Positions 1 through 13,164 are shown, numbered from the stretch's first letter. The stretch is DNA of 64,000 nucleotides from Caprimulgus europaeus (GCA_907165065.1 OU015541.1:14634501-14698500), one strand, 5' to 3'. Notes: generated from the letters alone by a model not told the origin. Numbers and translations: made by a program.

Positions 1-3000
1 ACCAGCGGGGACAGCAGGGACAGGGCTGTCATAGGCATTTCCAACCCAGGTCCGGTGCTGGGGATGCAGCCAACATGGAAGACTGGAAGAAGCCCCGGGG
101 AGGCTGCTCAAGGCTGCAGGGGTTGAAGGTGCAGTCGGAACTCATGCTTTTCCAGTTTTTTTGCAATCATTTGTGAAAGATGTCTTTTCATTTGCAACAA
201 AGTTTGGCCAAAGCATCCTCTTGCAGGCGAACTCTTTCCGAAGGGGAAGGGACAGTAAACAAGGTGCTGTGCATGGCGCTTCTGGGCCAGTGACTGTGGT
301 TCTTCATCCCGGCATCTCCACTGTTAAACTGCATTTGGTACTTTCTGGGAGGTCAGGGTGACTAGGCAGCAAGCTTAGAGTCTCCCATGCTGGCCCAAAC
401 AAAGGGAACTTTCAAGGTTGGCAGAGAAAAACTATCTCTTCTAAAACCAGTAAAATCAGAGTTACCAACCCTCTCCTCCAGTACATCTTGTGCTTAAGCT
501 GAGAGCTCACCATCCTCTGCAAAACCTACCTTGTCACTTTTACATTTTGCAGACGGAAGCAACTTGCTCCTGGCTAGTTTGAGAAGAAAAAAATACAGGT
601 TTAATGGGATCCAGCACTGTGAGGGTGCTACCACAGAGATGCGGTCAGAGTATTCAGGAGACCTTTGCTTTGGTCAAACTTTGTAGCAAACGAGAAACCC
701 ATCTTCCACAAATGATTGGAAAGTAAGTGGAAAAGCTCTGAAGCCCATCTCTAGCAATATGCTGTGCTGGTTCAAAAGAATATTCATTAGTGCTTTATTT
801 TATACCTCAAATATCCAGGTCTAAAACTTAGAAGTGAAATTGAGCCAAGTATCTTTCTGTGTGGTGAGGAGAAGCAGCAAATGCTTTTGTGTTCCATGAG
901 CTCAGGTGAGCTGGAGGGTCACAAATTTTGAACTACTGAAAATTAAATACTAAAACCCATCAAGCTAAAATAAAATTCCTTGCAGGGGTGCTGGAGAGCT
1001 TGTTACAAGCAAAGATCAGATCAGTAGAGTTTGCCATTTACCCCACAGCTGGAGTAACAATATGTCAGAAAAGGAGGAAATAACTTTCAGCTCCTATTCC
1101 ATATATTTCATTTGTCATTCTGAATGCTTCTGGGCTTTTAGCCTTAGACTCAGCTTCTGAGCTGCTCGGGCTTGTCAGCTTCATCCTAGTGCTAAAGCAG
1201 AGAGCTCAAACCTGCCTTCAAAGAAGGCCTCCCTACAATGTCCAAGAGCATGGTGAGAAAGAATACAAAGCAACCACTGAGTTGGACAGGGCTGTACCTG
1301 TCATAGGTCCAAGAAAAAGACCAAAATGATTAAAGTTTTTGTATCTATTTGCCACTGAGTAAGTCGCGCTTTTTTACTTACTAAGAAATAAACTGATTGC
1401 AAAGACGTTTTCAAACGGTGGTTGTTGAGCTGGGACTCTGCTGAAGGCAGGTATGTAAAAACATTACAAATGTATGAGATATTATCTATACATATTTTCT
1501 CAGTCCATTTTTTTATTGCCATGCAAGGAACGTTAGCATATGGAGGGCTCTGACGGTAGGATGCAGAGCTAAGTAGATGCCTATAGAATGACGCTGCCAG
1601 AACTGGTATCAAGCACAGTCACCGCGGATCTGAAAGGACCTAGCAGGCTGGACGTCATGCTATACCTTCACACCAGTGTTGATTCAGGCCAACAGCACAG
1701 GCGTTTTTAGGCTATATATAAGCCTTACAGGCTGCAGCCTTTTCTGTGAAGCTTCACATGGCTGTTGGAAGCGCACCATTCACTTCTTTCTTTGCTTTCC
1801 TTGGCACAATGCTAGACCAATCCTGAATCTGTGAGCATGTACCTCTTCTACAACTGGGAAAAGACACCTCTGGGCTCTGTCTCTTTCCCAGCATACCTCA
1901 TCTGCCATATCAGTACACCAAAACACAGAAAGCACACTCCACCGAAAGCCTCTCTAAGCCCACAAAAAACACTTCAACCTTCCTACTGTATATGTGCCAT
2001 AAGGGGACTACCAGAGATAAGGGTAGTACAAAGCAGACTGAGGATCACCCTCCATGAGTTTGTTTTGGACACAGAAACCTCACATAGATTAAAGACATAC
2101 GAAGAGAGCAGAGCCACACTTGCCTTCCGAGGGGCGTGTGTGCAGGTGGAAAGAAATGACAAATTTCTGCAGAACACTTTCCTCTGGCAGACTGCTGTTA
2201 AAAAATGGTGGAAACTCAAAGCAGGTAGAAGGAGATGAATTGATGGTTAAAGTTCACAGGAGACTGCCAAAAGAGACTGATAAATGTAACTCATCGTAGC
2301 ACCAGGGGCATATAAAGGAAGCACGCAAAAGCACACTGTCCAAACTTAAATACAGACAGAGAACTTAATGCCACTTCTGCACTCCGTTTTCCACTTGTTT
2401 TGTTCCTCAGTTTGACCAGTGGAGGCGGGAAAGCAGCTTTCTAATCAGATAATTCACTTATCCTCATAAGCCACTTCTCAAGCATCCTCTGCTTTCCTGT
2501 TCTGTCAAAAGAACAAGATGGGCAAAGTTATTTGCTCTCCCTATTTTTGTTTTCCCTCCCAATGAGCCTTGCTGGGAAAGGTCCTCTTTGACCAAAAGAG
2601 TTCTCAGCAATTACCCAGCCTGTCTCTGGGTTATACACTTATTAATCTCAGCTGACTCCAATAATTAACAAGGTCCCATATGGGAGCATTCTCCAGCTCT
2701 CACGTCTACATAGTCTGAGTGCATCTGCAGTGGACAGATTATAAAACTGTTTGTTCATATTCCCGTGGACATAGTCATCCCGCCAAAGTGGTGGTGTGTC
2801 CAGACAGAAAGGGGAAAGGCAGATCAATTGTCTTGCCCCTGTTACCAGCAACTGGAATCAAGATTGTGTGTTCTCTGATGTAATGTTTGGTATGAGACGG
2901 TGCTGAGAACAAGAGGACAGATGAAGAAATGAAGAGCCACCAGCATGGGTGGGAGATGCTTGAGGAGTTTTCTGGCCTGCAGCAAGGAACAACTGACAGT

Positions 3001-3795
3001 TCAGAAGAGATGTGACAGACGGAGAAAGACCTATAAGGAACTTTTTTCAATCCAGAGAGTCGGGGCAAAACTGGAAGGGGTATAAGGGTTTTGAATGATA
3101 GTTAATCTTGCTAGTCTTGTTCTATTTTATTATTTTTGAGTGCTAATAAAATGCGGCTTCAACCATTAGGAGGCTGCAGTATTTTTTTCTACATTCGATT
3201 CAAAAAACCAAAGAGGAAGTAAGTGTTCCAGCTCAGGGCTCTGGGATTGCAGCTGCCTGCTGTGTTGAGTGCCCACATTCAGCCTGGTACTTAGTAACTG
3301 ACAGTGAATATGTTGTCGCAGTCAAGCCAGTGATTAATTTATCCCAGTAGTCCAATCTGCGTTTGCTTTATGTTAGCACAGTCTGTGCAAACACTAAGGT
3401 ATATATGTTCAGGCAGTTTTCTTATAAAAAAACTGCAGCATCTACTATCTCTTAATGTACTCCTCGGCAAGTAAAAAAAAGGTGACTTTATTCCCCAAAC
3501 GTAGTGCTCCTAACCATGTTGTCCCTAGACCTTACAGGCTTATCAGGTCAATGAACTTCCTACACAGAATATTCTGGTTTTGCAGGAAAAAAGTAATAGC
3601 ACTTTAGAAGGAGGTGATTAGTATTAACACTGATGTATCACTCCTTGTGTGAGGACCAGCAGATTTCTTTGCCATAGGGGCAAAAGAAGCTTCCTTCAAC
3701 AGAAGCTTATGTATGCTTCTCCTCTGGGCAGAGAGCCACATGTGTGGAACATGAAGAGCTGTCACATAGACAAAATGGCCCAAAGGATTCCCAGC
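1..3795. other. Unassigned non-coding DNA
   Basis: I recognise no gene, RNA gene or repeat family here. Open frames are short (at most about 135 codons), overlap on both strands and match no family I know. Base composition is ordinary and AT-leaning, with short A/T runs only. Confidence 0.5.
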
Positions 3796-4110
3796 ACTCT
3801 GCTCAGTGCTGCAGAGGAAGGAAAAAAAACCCCAGGGATACTTTCCAGTTCACCCTGGGGAAAAAAAAGCCTTCCTCCCCCCAGCTCCAGAGTGTGAGAG
3901 GCAATCCTGGTGCAAGAGCAGCAGGCAGTAAATCCAGCCTACATGGAGTAGAGGAGCTCTGACAAGTGGTCATGCCCAATGCTGCAGAGGAAGGCAAAAA
4001 AACCCTCACGGATCAAAGCCAACCTGCTCTGGGGAAAAATTCCTTCCTGACCCCAGAGCTGGCAATGAGCTCAGCTCAGCTCAGCAGGTGAGCAAGAATT
4101 ACCTCCTCTT
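3796..4110 (-). repeat. Ancient CR1-like 3' segment, two diverged copies in tandem
   Basis: A block starting with GCAGAGGAAGG, then an A-run with CCC, then CTGGGGAAAA and CCTTCCT, occurs at about 3811-3890 and again at about 3983-4060, offset by 172 bases. The second copy continues into AATTCCTTCCTGACCCC and GTGAGCAAGA. From memory this resembles the 3' part, read antisense, of old CR1-type LINEs common in turtles and crocodilians. The two copies are clearly diverged. Family assignment is by recall only. Confidence 0.45.
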
Positions 4111-4212
4111 CCCACTGGCTGGTCATGCCACCAGAAGATGCCTAACCACTATTATCCATCAACCTGTAGCCATGTCAGGGCCTTCCAGAGCTGCAAAATA
4201 TCACCAATCTCT

Positions 4213-4780
4213 TTTGGTTTTTGTGTTTTGGATTCAGTGTGGGATTTATTATGAGGAGACTGTTGATACGGTACTGATATTTTTAATTGCTGCTGGAGTT
4301 CCAAGGACATTGTGTATTGCTTGTCTACAAGAGCATAAGGACTCGGAGTAGGAGAAGTGTAATAATTAGCAAAATCCGAGAATTGTCATTTGGATATGCC
4401 AATGAGGTATTCCATATCATATCACGTCATGTTGAGGATATTAACAAGGATCAATCAGAAATCTAGGGGATTCTCTCAGGGATCACTCAGGCTCGCTCTT
4501 CTGGGATGACGGTTTTCCATTCAGGGTTCCTTTAGCTCCTTTGGGATCATTCTTTGTGGGGGGTGTGCATCACCCATGTATAGATATTATTGTTATCTTT
4601 ACTATTATTATAGATACTATTTTAACTTTATTTCACTATTAAATCATTCTTATCCCAACCTACAATTCTCCTCACCTTTACCCCTCCAGTTCCCTCCCCC
4701 ATTCCCTGGGTAGTATGGAGGGCAGAGGGGCGCTGTGATAGGCTGTGTTGTGTTTGGCTGCCAGACAAATTAAACTACTG
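4213..4780 (+). mobile_element. Decayed ERVL-type solo LTR, 5' end missing
   Basis: The stretch runs in parallel with the better-preserved LTRs at 31.5, 35.4 and 39.2 kb. Shared landmarks are TCAGTGTGGGATTT near the start, the TCATTTGGATATGCCAATGAG block, a CRE-like TCACGTCA (4422-4429), and the CTTTATTTCA..TTAAAT block near the end. The first ~90 bases, including the terminal TG, cannot be found. The right end, TAAACTACTG, lacks the final CA. No internal retroviral sequence adjoins it, so it is a solo LTR remnant. Transcriptional sense is rightwards. Confidence 0.75.
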
Positions 4781-6659
4781 GAAGAAATGTGCTCCTTAAT
4801 GAGTAATGTGGAACATCTCTTTTGTCCTGGAGCTCAGTAATGCTACATGTGTGTGCTGCATAAGGAGATCTCTAGCTCCCAGTACATTTTCAGACCCCCC
4901 TCTGTACACACCTGCAGCAGATTAGGTCTCATGTCTTCTCTGTGTATTGGACAGGTGAACTTGCTCAAAACTATAGATTTAATTTAAGATCAATATGCTG
5001 AAAATGGAACAATCAGTTTCTACAAAGTGTGACATACAATGGCATTTAAGGCAGAGCTAAGTAGAATTCCTTCTGTCACATTGCACGGAATACTAAAAGG
5101 TATCGATTTCCTGTGAAGGCCTGTGTTTGTTTATTCAGTGACTGAGGGGGTTTGGTGGTTGTTCCTTATTTTGACTTCTATGCCAAATCCCATGTTTGAA
5201 CCAGATGAGAAAGAAAACCAGGAAACAAGGAGGATTCATTTCTACAGTGTTAGACGCTAGAGTCCAAAGCAACTTCTACATTTTATCTCTCCCTCTGCCA
5301 GCTCAGTGTTCTCTCTGAGGCAAGAGCTGCTCCATTCATATGTACAAAGCAGAACAGCTGGTTTTTTTATGACTGACTCCTGGAAGAACACATTGAAAGA
5401 ATGCATGCTGTAGACAAGCTGCTCATTAAGTCACTGACCTGGCACTGCATGTCATGGGGAATTTGCTGGTCTCTCAAGCTTCCTTACTTGAGGCAGCACT
5501 TTCATCCTCACTTCTCAGAGAATTATTCTTCCAGGATGCTGTAGGCAGGGTATACCAGGAAAAGCCTATATAAAACCTGCCTGAGAGAGATCTATTGACA
5601 GACCCATTTATCCTCATCTAATCAATTAAGAGGATAAATGCCTGCAAATGAGGGATGTACCATCTTAATAATGCAAACCACATGCTCAGAATATGAGCAA
5701 ACCATTAGCAGTGGCAAGTCTCAGAGAACTAGGACTGAGATAGGAACTTCTTAACTTTCCCATCTCTCTTCATTCCTGGCCTGGGTCAGGTTTTGAGCCT
5801 GCAGAGGACCTCCTGAGCATTGCTCAGGGTCAATTCATCATTTGAAGAATATTGCAGGATACACCTCTCGGAGTTAAGACCCTAAAAATCTAATACAGCT
5901 CCCAGTGACACTGCAGTGAGTTTGCTGACCATGGGTCCAGGTCATTTTCTGGGTCACTTAAGTCACCAAAATATAGGGGTGCTCTTAATTTCCCCTACAT
6001 TACAATTATGGTGTCATGAGCTGCCTGACACCCCTGATGTCCACACTAAGAACTGAGGACAAGCCTTCCAGCTTGTTGAGGATATGTCGCATGTAGGTAA
6101 CAGCTCAAACCCAGAGGCAGCTGGAGAAAAACTTCATACTGCTGCTGCTGTTATCTTATTATGCAAAAAGTGTAACTCCTACATCATAGTGAGGGGAAGA
6201 AGATAGGTGTGCCTTGAGACATATTTTCTGCCTCATTTTTTAATTATTTGCTCATCCTTTCCTTTTGGTCAGGGAATAGTCATTAAATAGGGAACAGAGC
6301 AGGTGTCAGCACTCAAGTTTGACAAGTTGAAATACAAAAAGGACACATGTATTTGCTCAGTCAGGTTTGTCTTGCCCACATCATATCTTTTGCACTGTGT
6401 CCCTTCATCTTCTAATGCTGTAGGAGCTCTTGGGGCCATCACTAACTGGGTTCAACACAACCCTGAGTGTAGGTATAGACAGAGTTTTATCTCATTAACC
6501 TGGGGAGTGCTCAGATCTGACATGAGAGGGATGTCCTTATCTGTGATTATGCACTTAAGCTTTTCCTGGTTTTGAAGACTAGCGGAAAATATGGCTCATT
6601 TGTGTATCTCCTGAGGCTGGAGTCTCACATCATTCTCACTCAAAAAAGCCTGGAGTCAC
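4781..6659. other. Unassigned non-coding DNA
   Basis: No gene or repeat family is recognised. The only structure noted is an 11-bp perfect inverted repeat at 5605-5640. Confidence 0.5.
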
Positions 6660-6696
6660 TGGGCAGGCTGGAGTTAGAGTAACTCCATCCTGCCCA
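6660..6696. repeat. Near-perfect 37-nt hairpin
   Basis: The left arm TGGGCAGGCTGGAGTTA (6660-6676) and right arm TAACTCCATCCTGCCCA (6680-6696) are complementary at 16 of 17 positions, with a 3-base GAG loop. Only C6668 opposite T6688 fails to pair. I see no flanking direct repeat that would mark it as a small transposon, and the loop is too short for a typical microRNA precursor. Function is unknown. Confidence 0.7.
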
Positions 6697-6982
6697 AATC
6701 AGAGGGCAGTCAGGCATCAAGGGACTGGGAGCAATACCTCTTCTCTCAGCAGCTACAAAGAAAAAAAAAACAAAAACCAAAATCCACGCCACTGATTCCA
6801 TCCCTAACATGATGTGAGACGAAATTTTGCAATAATCTTGCTCAGAGTGTTTTCCACAGACACCTACTCTGCTGCTGTTCGATTCAACTGCGGTCAAGTT
6901 TCTTCACAGCTAAACTCTGCGAAAGAAGAGAGACATTAGTGTCAGTGTTGAAAAATTCATACTCAGATTCACGGCTTTAATT

Positions 6983-7275
6983 TGCCAGGTATTCTAAGGC
7001 CAGAACAGACCATTATTATCTAGCCTGATCTTCCTGATAACCCAGGCAAGCACACCAGTATTTCTGCATCAAAGCCAATGACTGGAAGCAGAACTGGATG
7101 TTTGAAAACGACAATGGCCTTCAGTTCTAAAGACTTTTTATCCATGGCTCGGTAACCTGATCCAGTGGTTTCAGTACTGCCAGTGCCCAAATGTGAACTT
7201 TATTTCTTTCTTTTGAGTACAACTAGCTCTTACCTACAACCAAATTCCTGTTATTTATGGATTTTACAGGGTAAC
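6983..7275 (-). repeat. Ancient amniote CR1-like LINE fragment
   Basis: AAGGCCAGAACAGACCATTA, a following CTAGCCTGATCTTCCT, and then CTGCATCAAAGCCAATGACT follow, with many substitutions, the antisense 3' region of an old CR1 lineage that is abundant in turtles and crocodilians. Weaker similarity continues through CAAATGTGAACTTTATTTC and ACAACTAGCTC to about 7275. The element is far more decayed than any other CR1 here. Assignment is from memory of the consensus. Confidence 0.55.
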
Positions 7276-10200
7276 ATCTATTAAGTTATATCATTTCCTG
7301 CAATAACAAATGAACCTACTGTTTTAGCAGTTATGGATCACACCTGCTTGTCGAAAAAGGAAATTAGAAGGCATTTTACCTGACAAGATATGAGTTAGAG
7401 ATTGCAAGTTGCCCGTGCCAAGTGCAAGGACATTGATAAATCAAGCAGTGCAAAGTGTAGGAGCAGTGCTTTTGTGGTTTTTGAGAAGATCATGATTGAT
7501 TCAGGTGTAATCCAATGACGGAAAAATGATTGATAAGTTTTTTATTTGAAGTTCAGTTACACCCATTTGGACTTAGCCTTAAATACATTAGGCTTTATTT
7601 CTGCTTTAGGGAGATACTGATCAGCTATTTGCATATGGAGGCTGCAGACTCTTACTCTGAGTTTACTCTTGGTCCAGCTCCAAGAAGAATGGAGTGCTTC
7701 CCAGTAAGAAAAGAGTCAGGCCCTGCAGTAGAACAGGCTGCTTCTGTAATAAATAATGTTCAGGCAACAGCAGTTTCCTTCTAAATGGGATATTGTTTCA
7801 AAAAAAAAATTGAAGTAGAAAAACGAGATATATTTTTTTCTCTATTTCTGAGGCTTTTTATCTGAACAATCCACCACAATTCCTATCAAATGATTTATCA
7901 GATCAAATCTGGTTTTTCACAGCAGGAAAAAAAATCCAGGATTTTATTAAAAAAAAATCACCTACCAAGGGTTACACTTTAAATTTCTTACTGTTTTGCT
8001 CTCTGGGTTACTAATAAACACAGAGCAACCATCTAACCTTCCCAGATTTTTATGATGGTCCTTTAGGAATTCGTGATTCATAACCTTCTTCATAAAGCAG
8101 TTCCTGCTGCAATACCAACATCCTCACAAACGTTACTCGACTAATGAATGAAAGGGATGACATATCTATGATAGGATTTCTTTTTATGTGCTATTTTGTT
8201 TAATAAATCATGTAAATTCCAGCACGTAAACTAGAGCTTTACAGACAGGCTTGTAAATAATTAACTGCTCATTTGCACGAAGTGGGAGAAAAACACCCTA
8301 TTCAGCAAATCAGGCAGGAAGCTGATTTTTTATCCTCATGGGGAATAAAAGGATGGATCCTAAAATGCTTGTGGGTGTGCTGGGTGAGGAAAGAGATTGT
8401 TGTTTAGGGTGTTGGTTTGAGAGGTTTTTTGTTCAGGTTTGAGGTTTGGGATCTAGTGTGGTTTGAGATGGCTGATAAGTATCTAAGTTTTGCAAGGGGG
8501 TGATAATCAACCTGCACTTAAGGGTTTTTTTTGTTTGCCGTTGTTTTGTTTGATTTTTTGGTTTGTTGGTTTGGGGGCGGGGGAGTTTGTTGTTTTTTGG
8601 TTTTCCTCTGGTACCCTTTAGCTCAACTATCTGCTTTGGGTGTGATGGGGTAGGAGGCACATGTAGCAAGGTAAGTGGAAGCTAGTGGCAGGAGGAAGAA
8701 AACTGAATATATGTAGGACTTACTAACAAATATGTGAACCCACACAGTCACTCTTGAACCTAAGAACTTTTAGGGGCATCCTTTACTGCCTTTAGTAGAG
8801 GAAAGGAAATAGTTACAATTCTCATGATGCTTGTGCCTTCAGCAACTAAAGCATTTTGGACTTCAGAGAAATATGTGTACAAAAAGCTTTTCAATGTATT
8901 TGTCAGTATCTCAGAAAGCACCAACACCTTTATCCTTGAATTATGGGAGCACTGGGTTTTGTTGTTCCTAGGTGAAGTGTTAAGTCAGTTAATATGAAAG
9001 CTACTAATTTTTCTGTGATGCTGGATCTTGCTCTCTCTCCCTTGAAGATTCTAGTCTTTGAACTTCTTATAACAGTAGCTTTATATTTGGACAATGAAAA
9101 CAACGAGTTACACAGAAAAGAAGGAATAATTCTGCTTTGCTCTTAGTGGGACTTTCTGCACAAATGCCACTAGACACATTAAAGAGAAATATGCCAGCCA
9201 AAGGCTCTAACATTGCGGTTAAATTGCTATGATGTGATTTATTATCAGAACCACAAGGTGCTGCCATGCCACTTAGTGTATCTCAGTGAGAATAATAAAA
9301 TTATCAAGAAGCAAAATACATTAGAAAGAAAACTTGCTATTTCCTAAAAAGGTCCTTGGCTCCCCCAGCCCTTTCTGACCAAATACAGTTCCTGCCTTTT
9401 AGGCAGCAGCTGATGGCTCTGTAATGCTTGTCTACATTATTGTACCTATTGGAAAGTGGATGCGAGAATGACTTTTAGTATCATGCTAGGCTGTAAAATG
9501 GGTTGTTCTTAGGAAAAACAGCATCTGCAATGTATCTCTGGTGTAATGGAGTCATATCTCTCAGCATGACAAAGTTTTGCACTTCCGCCTTGCCAAGAAA
9601 GTAAAGATTTAAAGGCTGTATACTAAATATTGATTAATCTGTGGCTAATTGTGGAACAGTCTGGTAGGTCAGTGTCACTAGCTGCTGCTTTTGGAGGACA
9701 GAAATAGGTTAGTGACATGTTCCGGGGGTCTGGCAGGGGTCTGAAAAGAGCTTACAGCTGCTGAGGCATGGTATGTCATCTGTCCTCAGCTCTGCACACC
9801 TCTAGCTTGGAGGGCTGCAGCACGTCTAAGAGCTCCTCTGCTTCTGAAGAACCATGTCCTTCTAGATAGGCATAGTGTCAGAGCAAAGGAGAGCAAATCA
9901 GTATCCCTGTGCAAATGAGTGTGAGATGTGATTTGCGCAGTCGGTGTCTCTTTAGCCCCAGTCTAATGCACTCAGCACCCCCTGCACATTTTTCCTGGTG
10001 AATTCTCTTTGAGAGTTTTGATGTGCAGAAGCCTGGTGCTCTGGCTGCATCAATAGTCGTGTCTGCTTCTCTACAGCATTTTGTGTGGTTTTTGTTCCTC
10101 TATTCCCTCCTTCCACCTGCTCTTCCAAGGGGATTACTGTCCTGGTAGCAAGATCAGTCTGTTGCTATGGAAATCTTTGTCACAAATGAAGACTTCACAG

Positions 10201-11707
10201 CAAGGCAGTGGTATTAAAACCAGATATTTCTATACACCTCTGGGTCCAGAGGGATTTGGGTCTCGTCACCGAGTGCAATGAAAGATGCAGCTGCTTTTCT
10301 GTAGCACCACTGTGCTGCTGGCAAGGGAGACACAGGGTGGTTGAGGGACCCCACAGAGGCAATTAGGGAAACCTCCCTAGGTCTGTTTTCCTTTTGCATG
10401 TCTACTGGATTGTGGGTCATCAACCATTCCTGCAGCATTAATGTCTTCTCCTCAAAACACACTTGAGCTTTTCCTTCTGCTGTGCTGCAGAGCACCAATG
10501 TCAGCAGCTGGCAGAGTGAAGTCACGGAAGAGTCTTGGAAAAGGATGTAGGGAGGGCAGTGGTTGAATCCCCACACTCTGTGGGAGCATGCAGCCTCCTG
10601 AACGCCAGTGTGGGGGAGGAAAACTTCCCCCAGGTAAGAGGGTTAGGTGTAACAGGAGTAATCCAAATAGGCCATCCTCACGTTTCTTCAACCTAGGTGT
10701 TGCTAAGTTTAGCTGTATTGCTTCCAAGAATAACGGCTCATCTAAATCTCAGGGTCTGGCTTTGAAAATTTCATCACGTCCCCTGTAGCAAAAAATCAAA
10801 GCTGCTTCCCTGCTGAATACACCTTTGATCAGAACTGTGAGAAATATTTGCAACCATGTGAAACTTGAATGATTTGGGTTTTCATTACACACTTGAAACT
10901 CAGACCATTTTCATCAAAGACATTGCTAAAGTTGACCAACCCTCTAACAGAAACTTTGATGGTTATGACTTGCATTTTGTGTGAAACTCGCAGGTTTACT
11001 AGACTTTTTTAAAGTGATACTAGCTGAAAGTGGCTTTGACTGCATTTTGAGAACTTAGAGTCATAGAAAAAGCAGCCAGCACAATCCTTTTGTTTTTAGA
11101 TCTGCTGAATGATCTAATCTTGCCATAAAGTGTAATTCTGCAGGAAACAAGTGTGCAGGTTTTCTGGTTGTACCTGGGTGAGAAGGTGACAGAGAATATC
11201 GGTAAAGTTGCTATCTGCTTTTGTCCCTTCCAGCTTGGAGGTCCCATGGCAGCAGCAGGGTTTGGCATTTCCAGGTGCCAAGAGGTTTAGCACGTCTCAG
11301 TGCTGACAAGTACCTTGGTGGGTACATCCTGGGTGGGGGGGGTGGGGAGCTGCATCTCACCTTCCATCAGAGCACTTGTGAGGTCTCTGTTTCTGGGTAC
11401 TCCCTGGAGTCCAGCCTGTCCTTTTCCTGTCTCTCAGTCACCAGCAGAGTCTTTATCAGCTCTGATGGATTAGTCCCCCAAAGCATCAACCGCTCCATAT
11501 TCCCTCTCCTCCTTACTAACTCTTGGGCCTCCTTTCCTAGTCTACTCTAGTCTCTGTCCCATGGCCTGTGAGCTGTGACCTGATGTTGCTCGTAGAGGAT
11601 TATACTCTTGCTTCAGCAGTGGGAGATTAGCAGTCAGGGCTGTTCTTGATTCTGCTCATCCCAGCAACACTCTAGTCCAGGCAGAGTGTGTTTTACCTCT
11701 CCCTCAT
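7276..11707. other. Unassigned non-coding DNA with low-complexity tracts
   Basis: No gene is recognised. A T/G-rich low-complexity tract of TTTG/TTTTG units lies at 8523-8603. A G-rich stretch with four G-runs lies at 11320-11347. The remainder has no family I can name. Confidence 0.5.
8523..8603. repeat. T/G-rich low-complexity tract
   Basis: Irregular TTTG, TTTTG and TTGG units with a central GGGGGCGGGGG run. It resembles the (GTTTT)n-like tracts at 21.7 kb and, on the other strand, 29.95 kb. Confidence 0.7.
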
Positions 11708-12190
11708 TCATAGAATCCTATAATGGTTTGATTTGGAAAGGACATTAAAGATCATCCAGTTCCAGCCACCCTGTCATCAGCAGGGACACCTTCCTCTAGA
11801 CCAAGTTGCTCAAAGCTTCATCCAACCTGGCTGAGAACATTTCCAGGGAGGAGCAGCCACAGCTTCTCTGGACAACCAGGGCCAAGGTCTCACCACCCTC
11901 ACAGCCAAGAATTTCTTCCTAATGTCTCATCTCCATCTCCCCTCTGCCAGTTTCAAGCCATCACCCCTTGTTCTGTCACTCCCTGCCCTTGGCCAAAGTC
12001 CCTCCCCAGCCTTCCAGGAGCCCCTTCAGGAGGCCACTGGAAGGTCTCTCCAGAGCATTTTCTTCTCCAGGCTGAACAGCCCCAGCTCTCTCAGCCTGTC
12101 CTCACAGCAGAGCTGCTCCAGCCCTCGCATCATCCTTTTGACCTCTTCTGGACTCCCCCTAGTAGGTCCATGTCCTTCTTGTGTCAGGGG
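11708..12190 (-). mobile_element. CR1 LINE, 5'-truncated
   Basis: The plus strand shows the antisense 3' end TCATAGAATCCTATAATGG, then GGAAAGGACATTAAAGATCA, CATCAGCAGGGACACCTTCC and so on to CTTCTTGTGTCAGGGG, the usual order for an avian CR1 inserted on the minus strand. About 480 bases remain, covering the C-terminal ORF2 region and 3'UTR. Open frames on either strand here are shadows of the repeat. Confidence 0.92.
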
Positions 12191-13164
12191 GTCTCCTCTT
12201 TATTACTGGAGGGGAAGGCAGATCTCTCACTGAAAATAAAATTCTCCAACTACAGCATTGTCCTGGTCAGCTGCTTAAACTCTGCCCTCCTTCTACCCTT
12301 GCTAACTAGCAGTGAGAATCAGGAGGGAAAGCAGCAGCTTATAATAAAGGGGTGGAGTAGATTAAGGAATATCAAACTTGCCATTTGCACAGGCCTTCAG
12401 GGTGTATGTGTTGTGTTTGCAAGTGTTCTCTTCTGGAAATCACTGAGATGTTCAGAGCAGTTTTTCTTAGCCAGCACCATTTGCAAAACCACCAGAAGTC
12501 AGAGCAGCCAGAGCCTCTGCTACACGTTTCTAATTCACTTTTAAATGTATGGATCTAACTTCCCTTTGGAAGAGCTGGAGCTTGGTTTTCATTAACCCTT
12601 GGTCCACAGGCACAAATCTGAGGATACAGAGATATCATTTTTCTCTTCTGCATTGGAAGAGAGCTGGGAGAGCTACATTTACATTCCTTACATCTACTTG
12701 AGAAGCCTTTGCATGTTTGGAGGCAAACTTTTGTTTCAGCTGAAATATAAGCCTTGGAAAAATCATGTATGTAACTGCAATACATCAAATGCTGGTACTT
12801 TGCTGCGTGGGTCAAGTGCTGCTGGGCACGTCCCCAGGGATGCCAAAAATGTCTAACACACTGTACTGCCTGTACTGTGTAACTTCTATGCCATGAAACT
12901 TCCTTATCTTCCACATGCAACATACCAGTACTTTGTTTTAATTAGGGGTGTGGTTAACTTGAATCAGAGTACCATGCTTTGAAATGCAGTGTTTGATTAC
13001 TGATGGGAGCTAAAATGGCATCTCTCTGGTACTGATAGTGCTGGGAGCACACAGTTTACTTCTTTCTCTACCTTTTGGTCCAATTTTTGACCACCCCATC
13101 TCACGTGAGGAAGTTGCTTCTTGTCTCAATGAAAGCGGCTGTGCATTACAGCACATTTCAGAGC
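12191..13164. other. Unassigned non-coding DNA
   Basis: No recognisable gene or repeat family. A 122-codon minus-strand frame (12555-12923) shows no known motif and overlaps a plus-strand frame of similar size. Confidence 0.45.
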
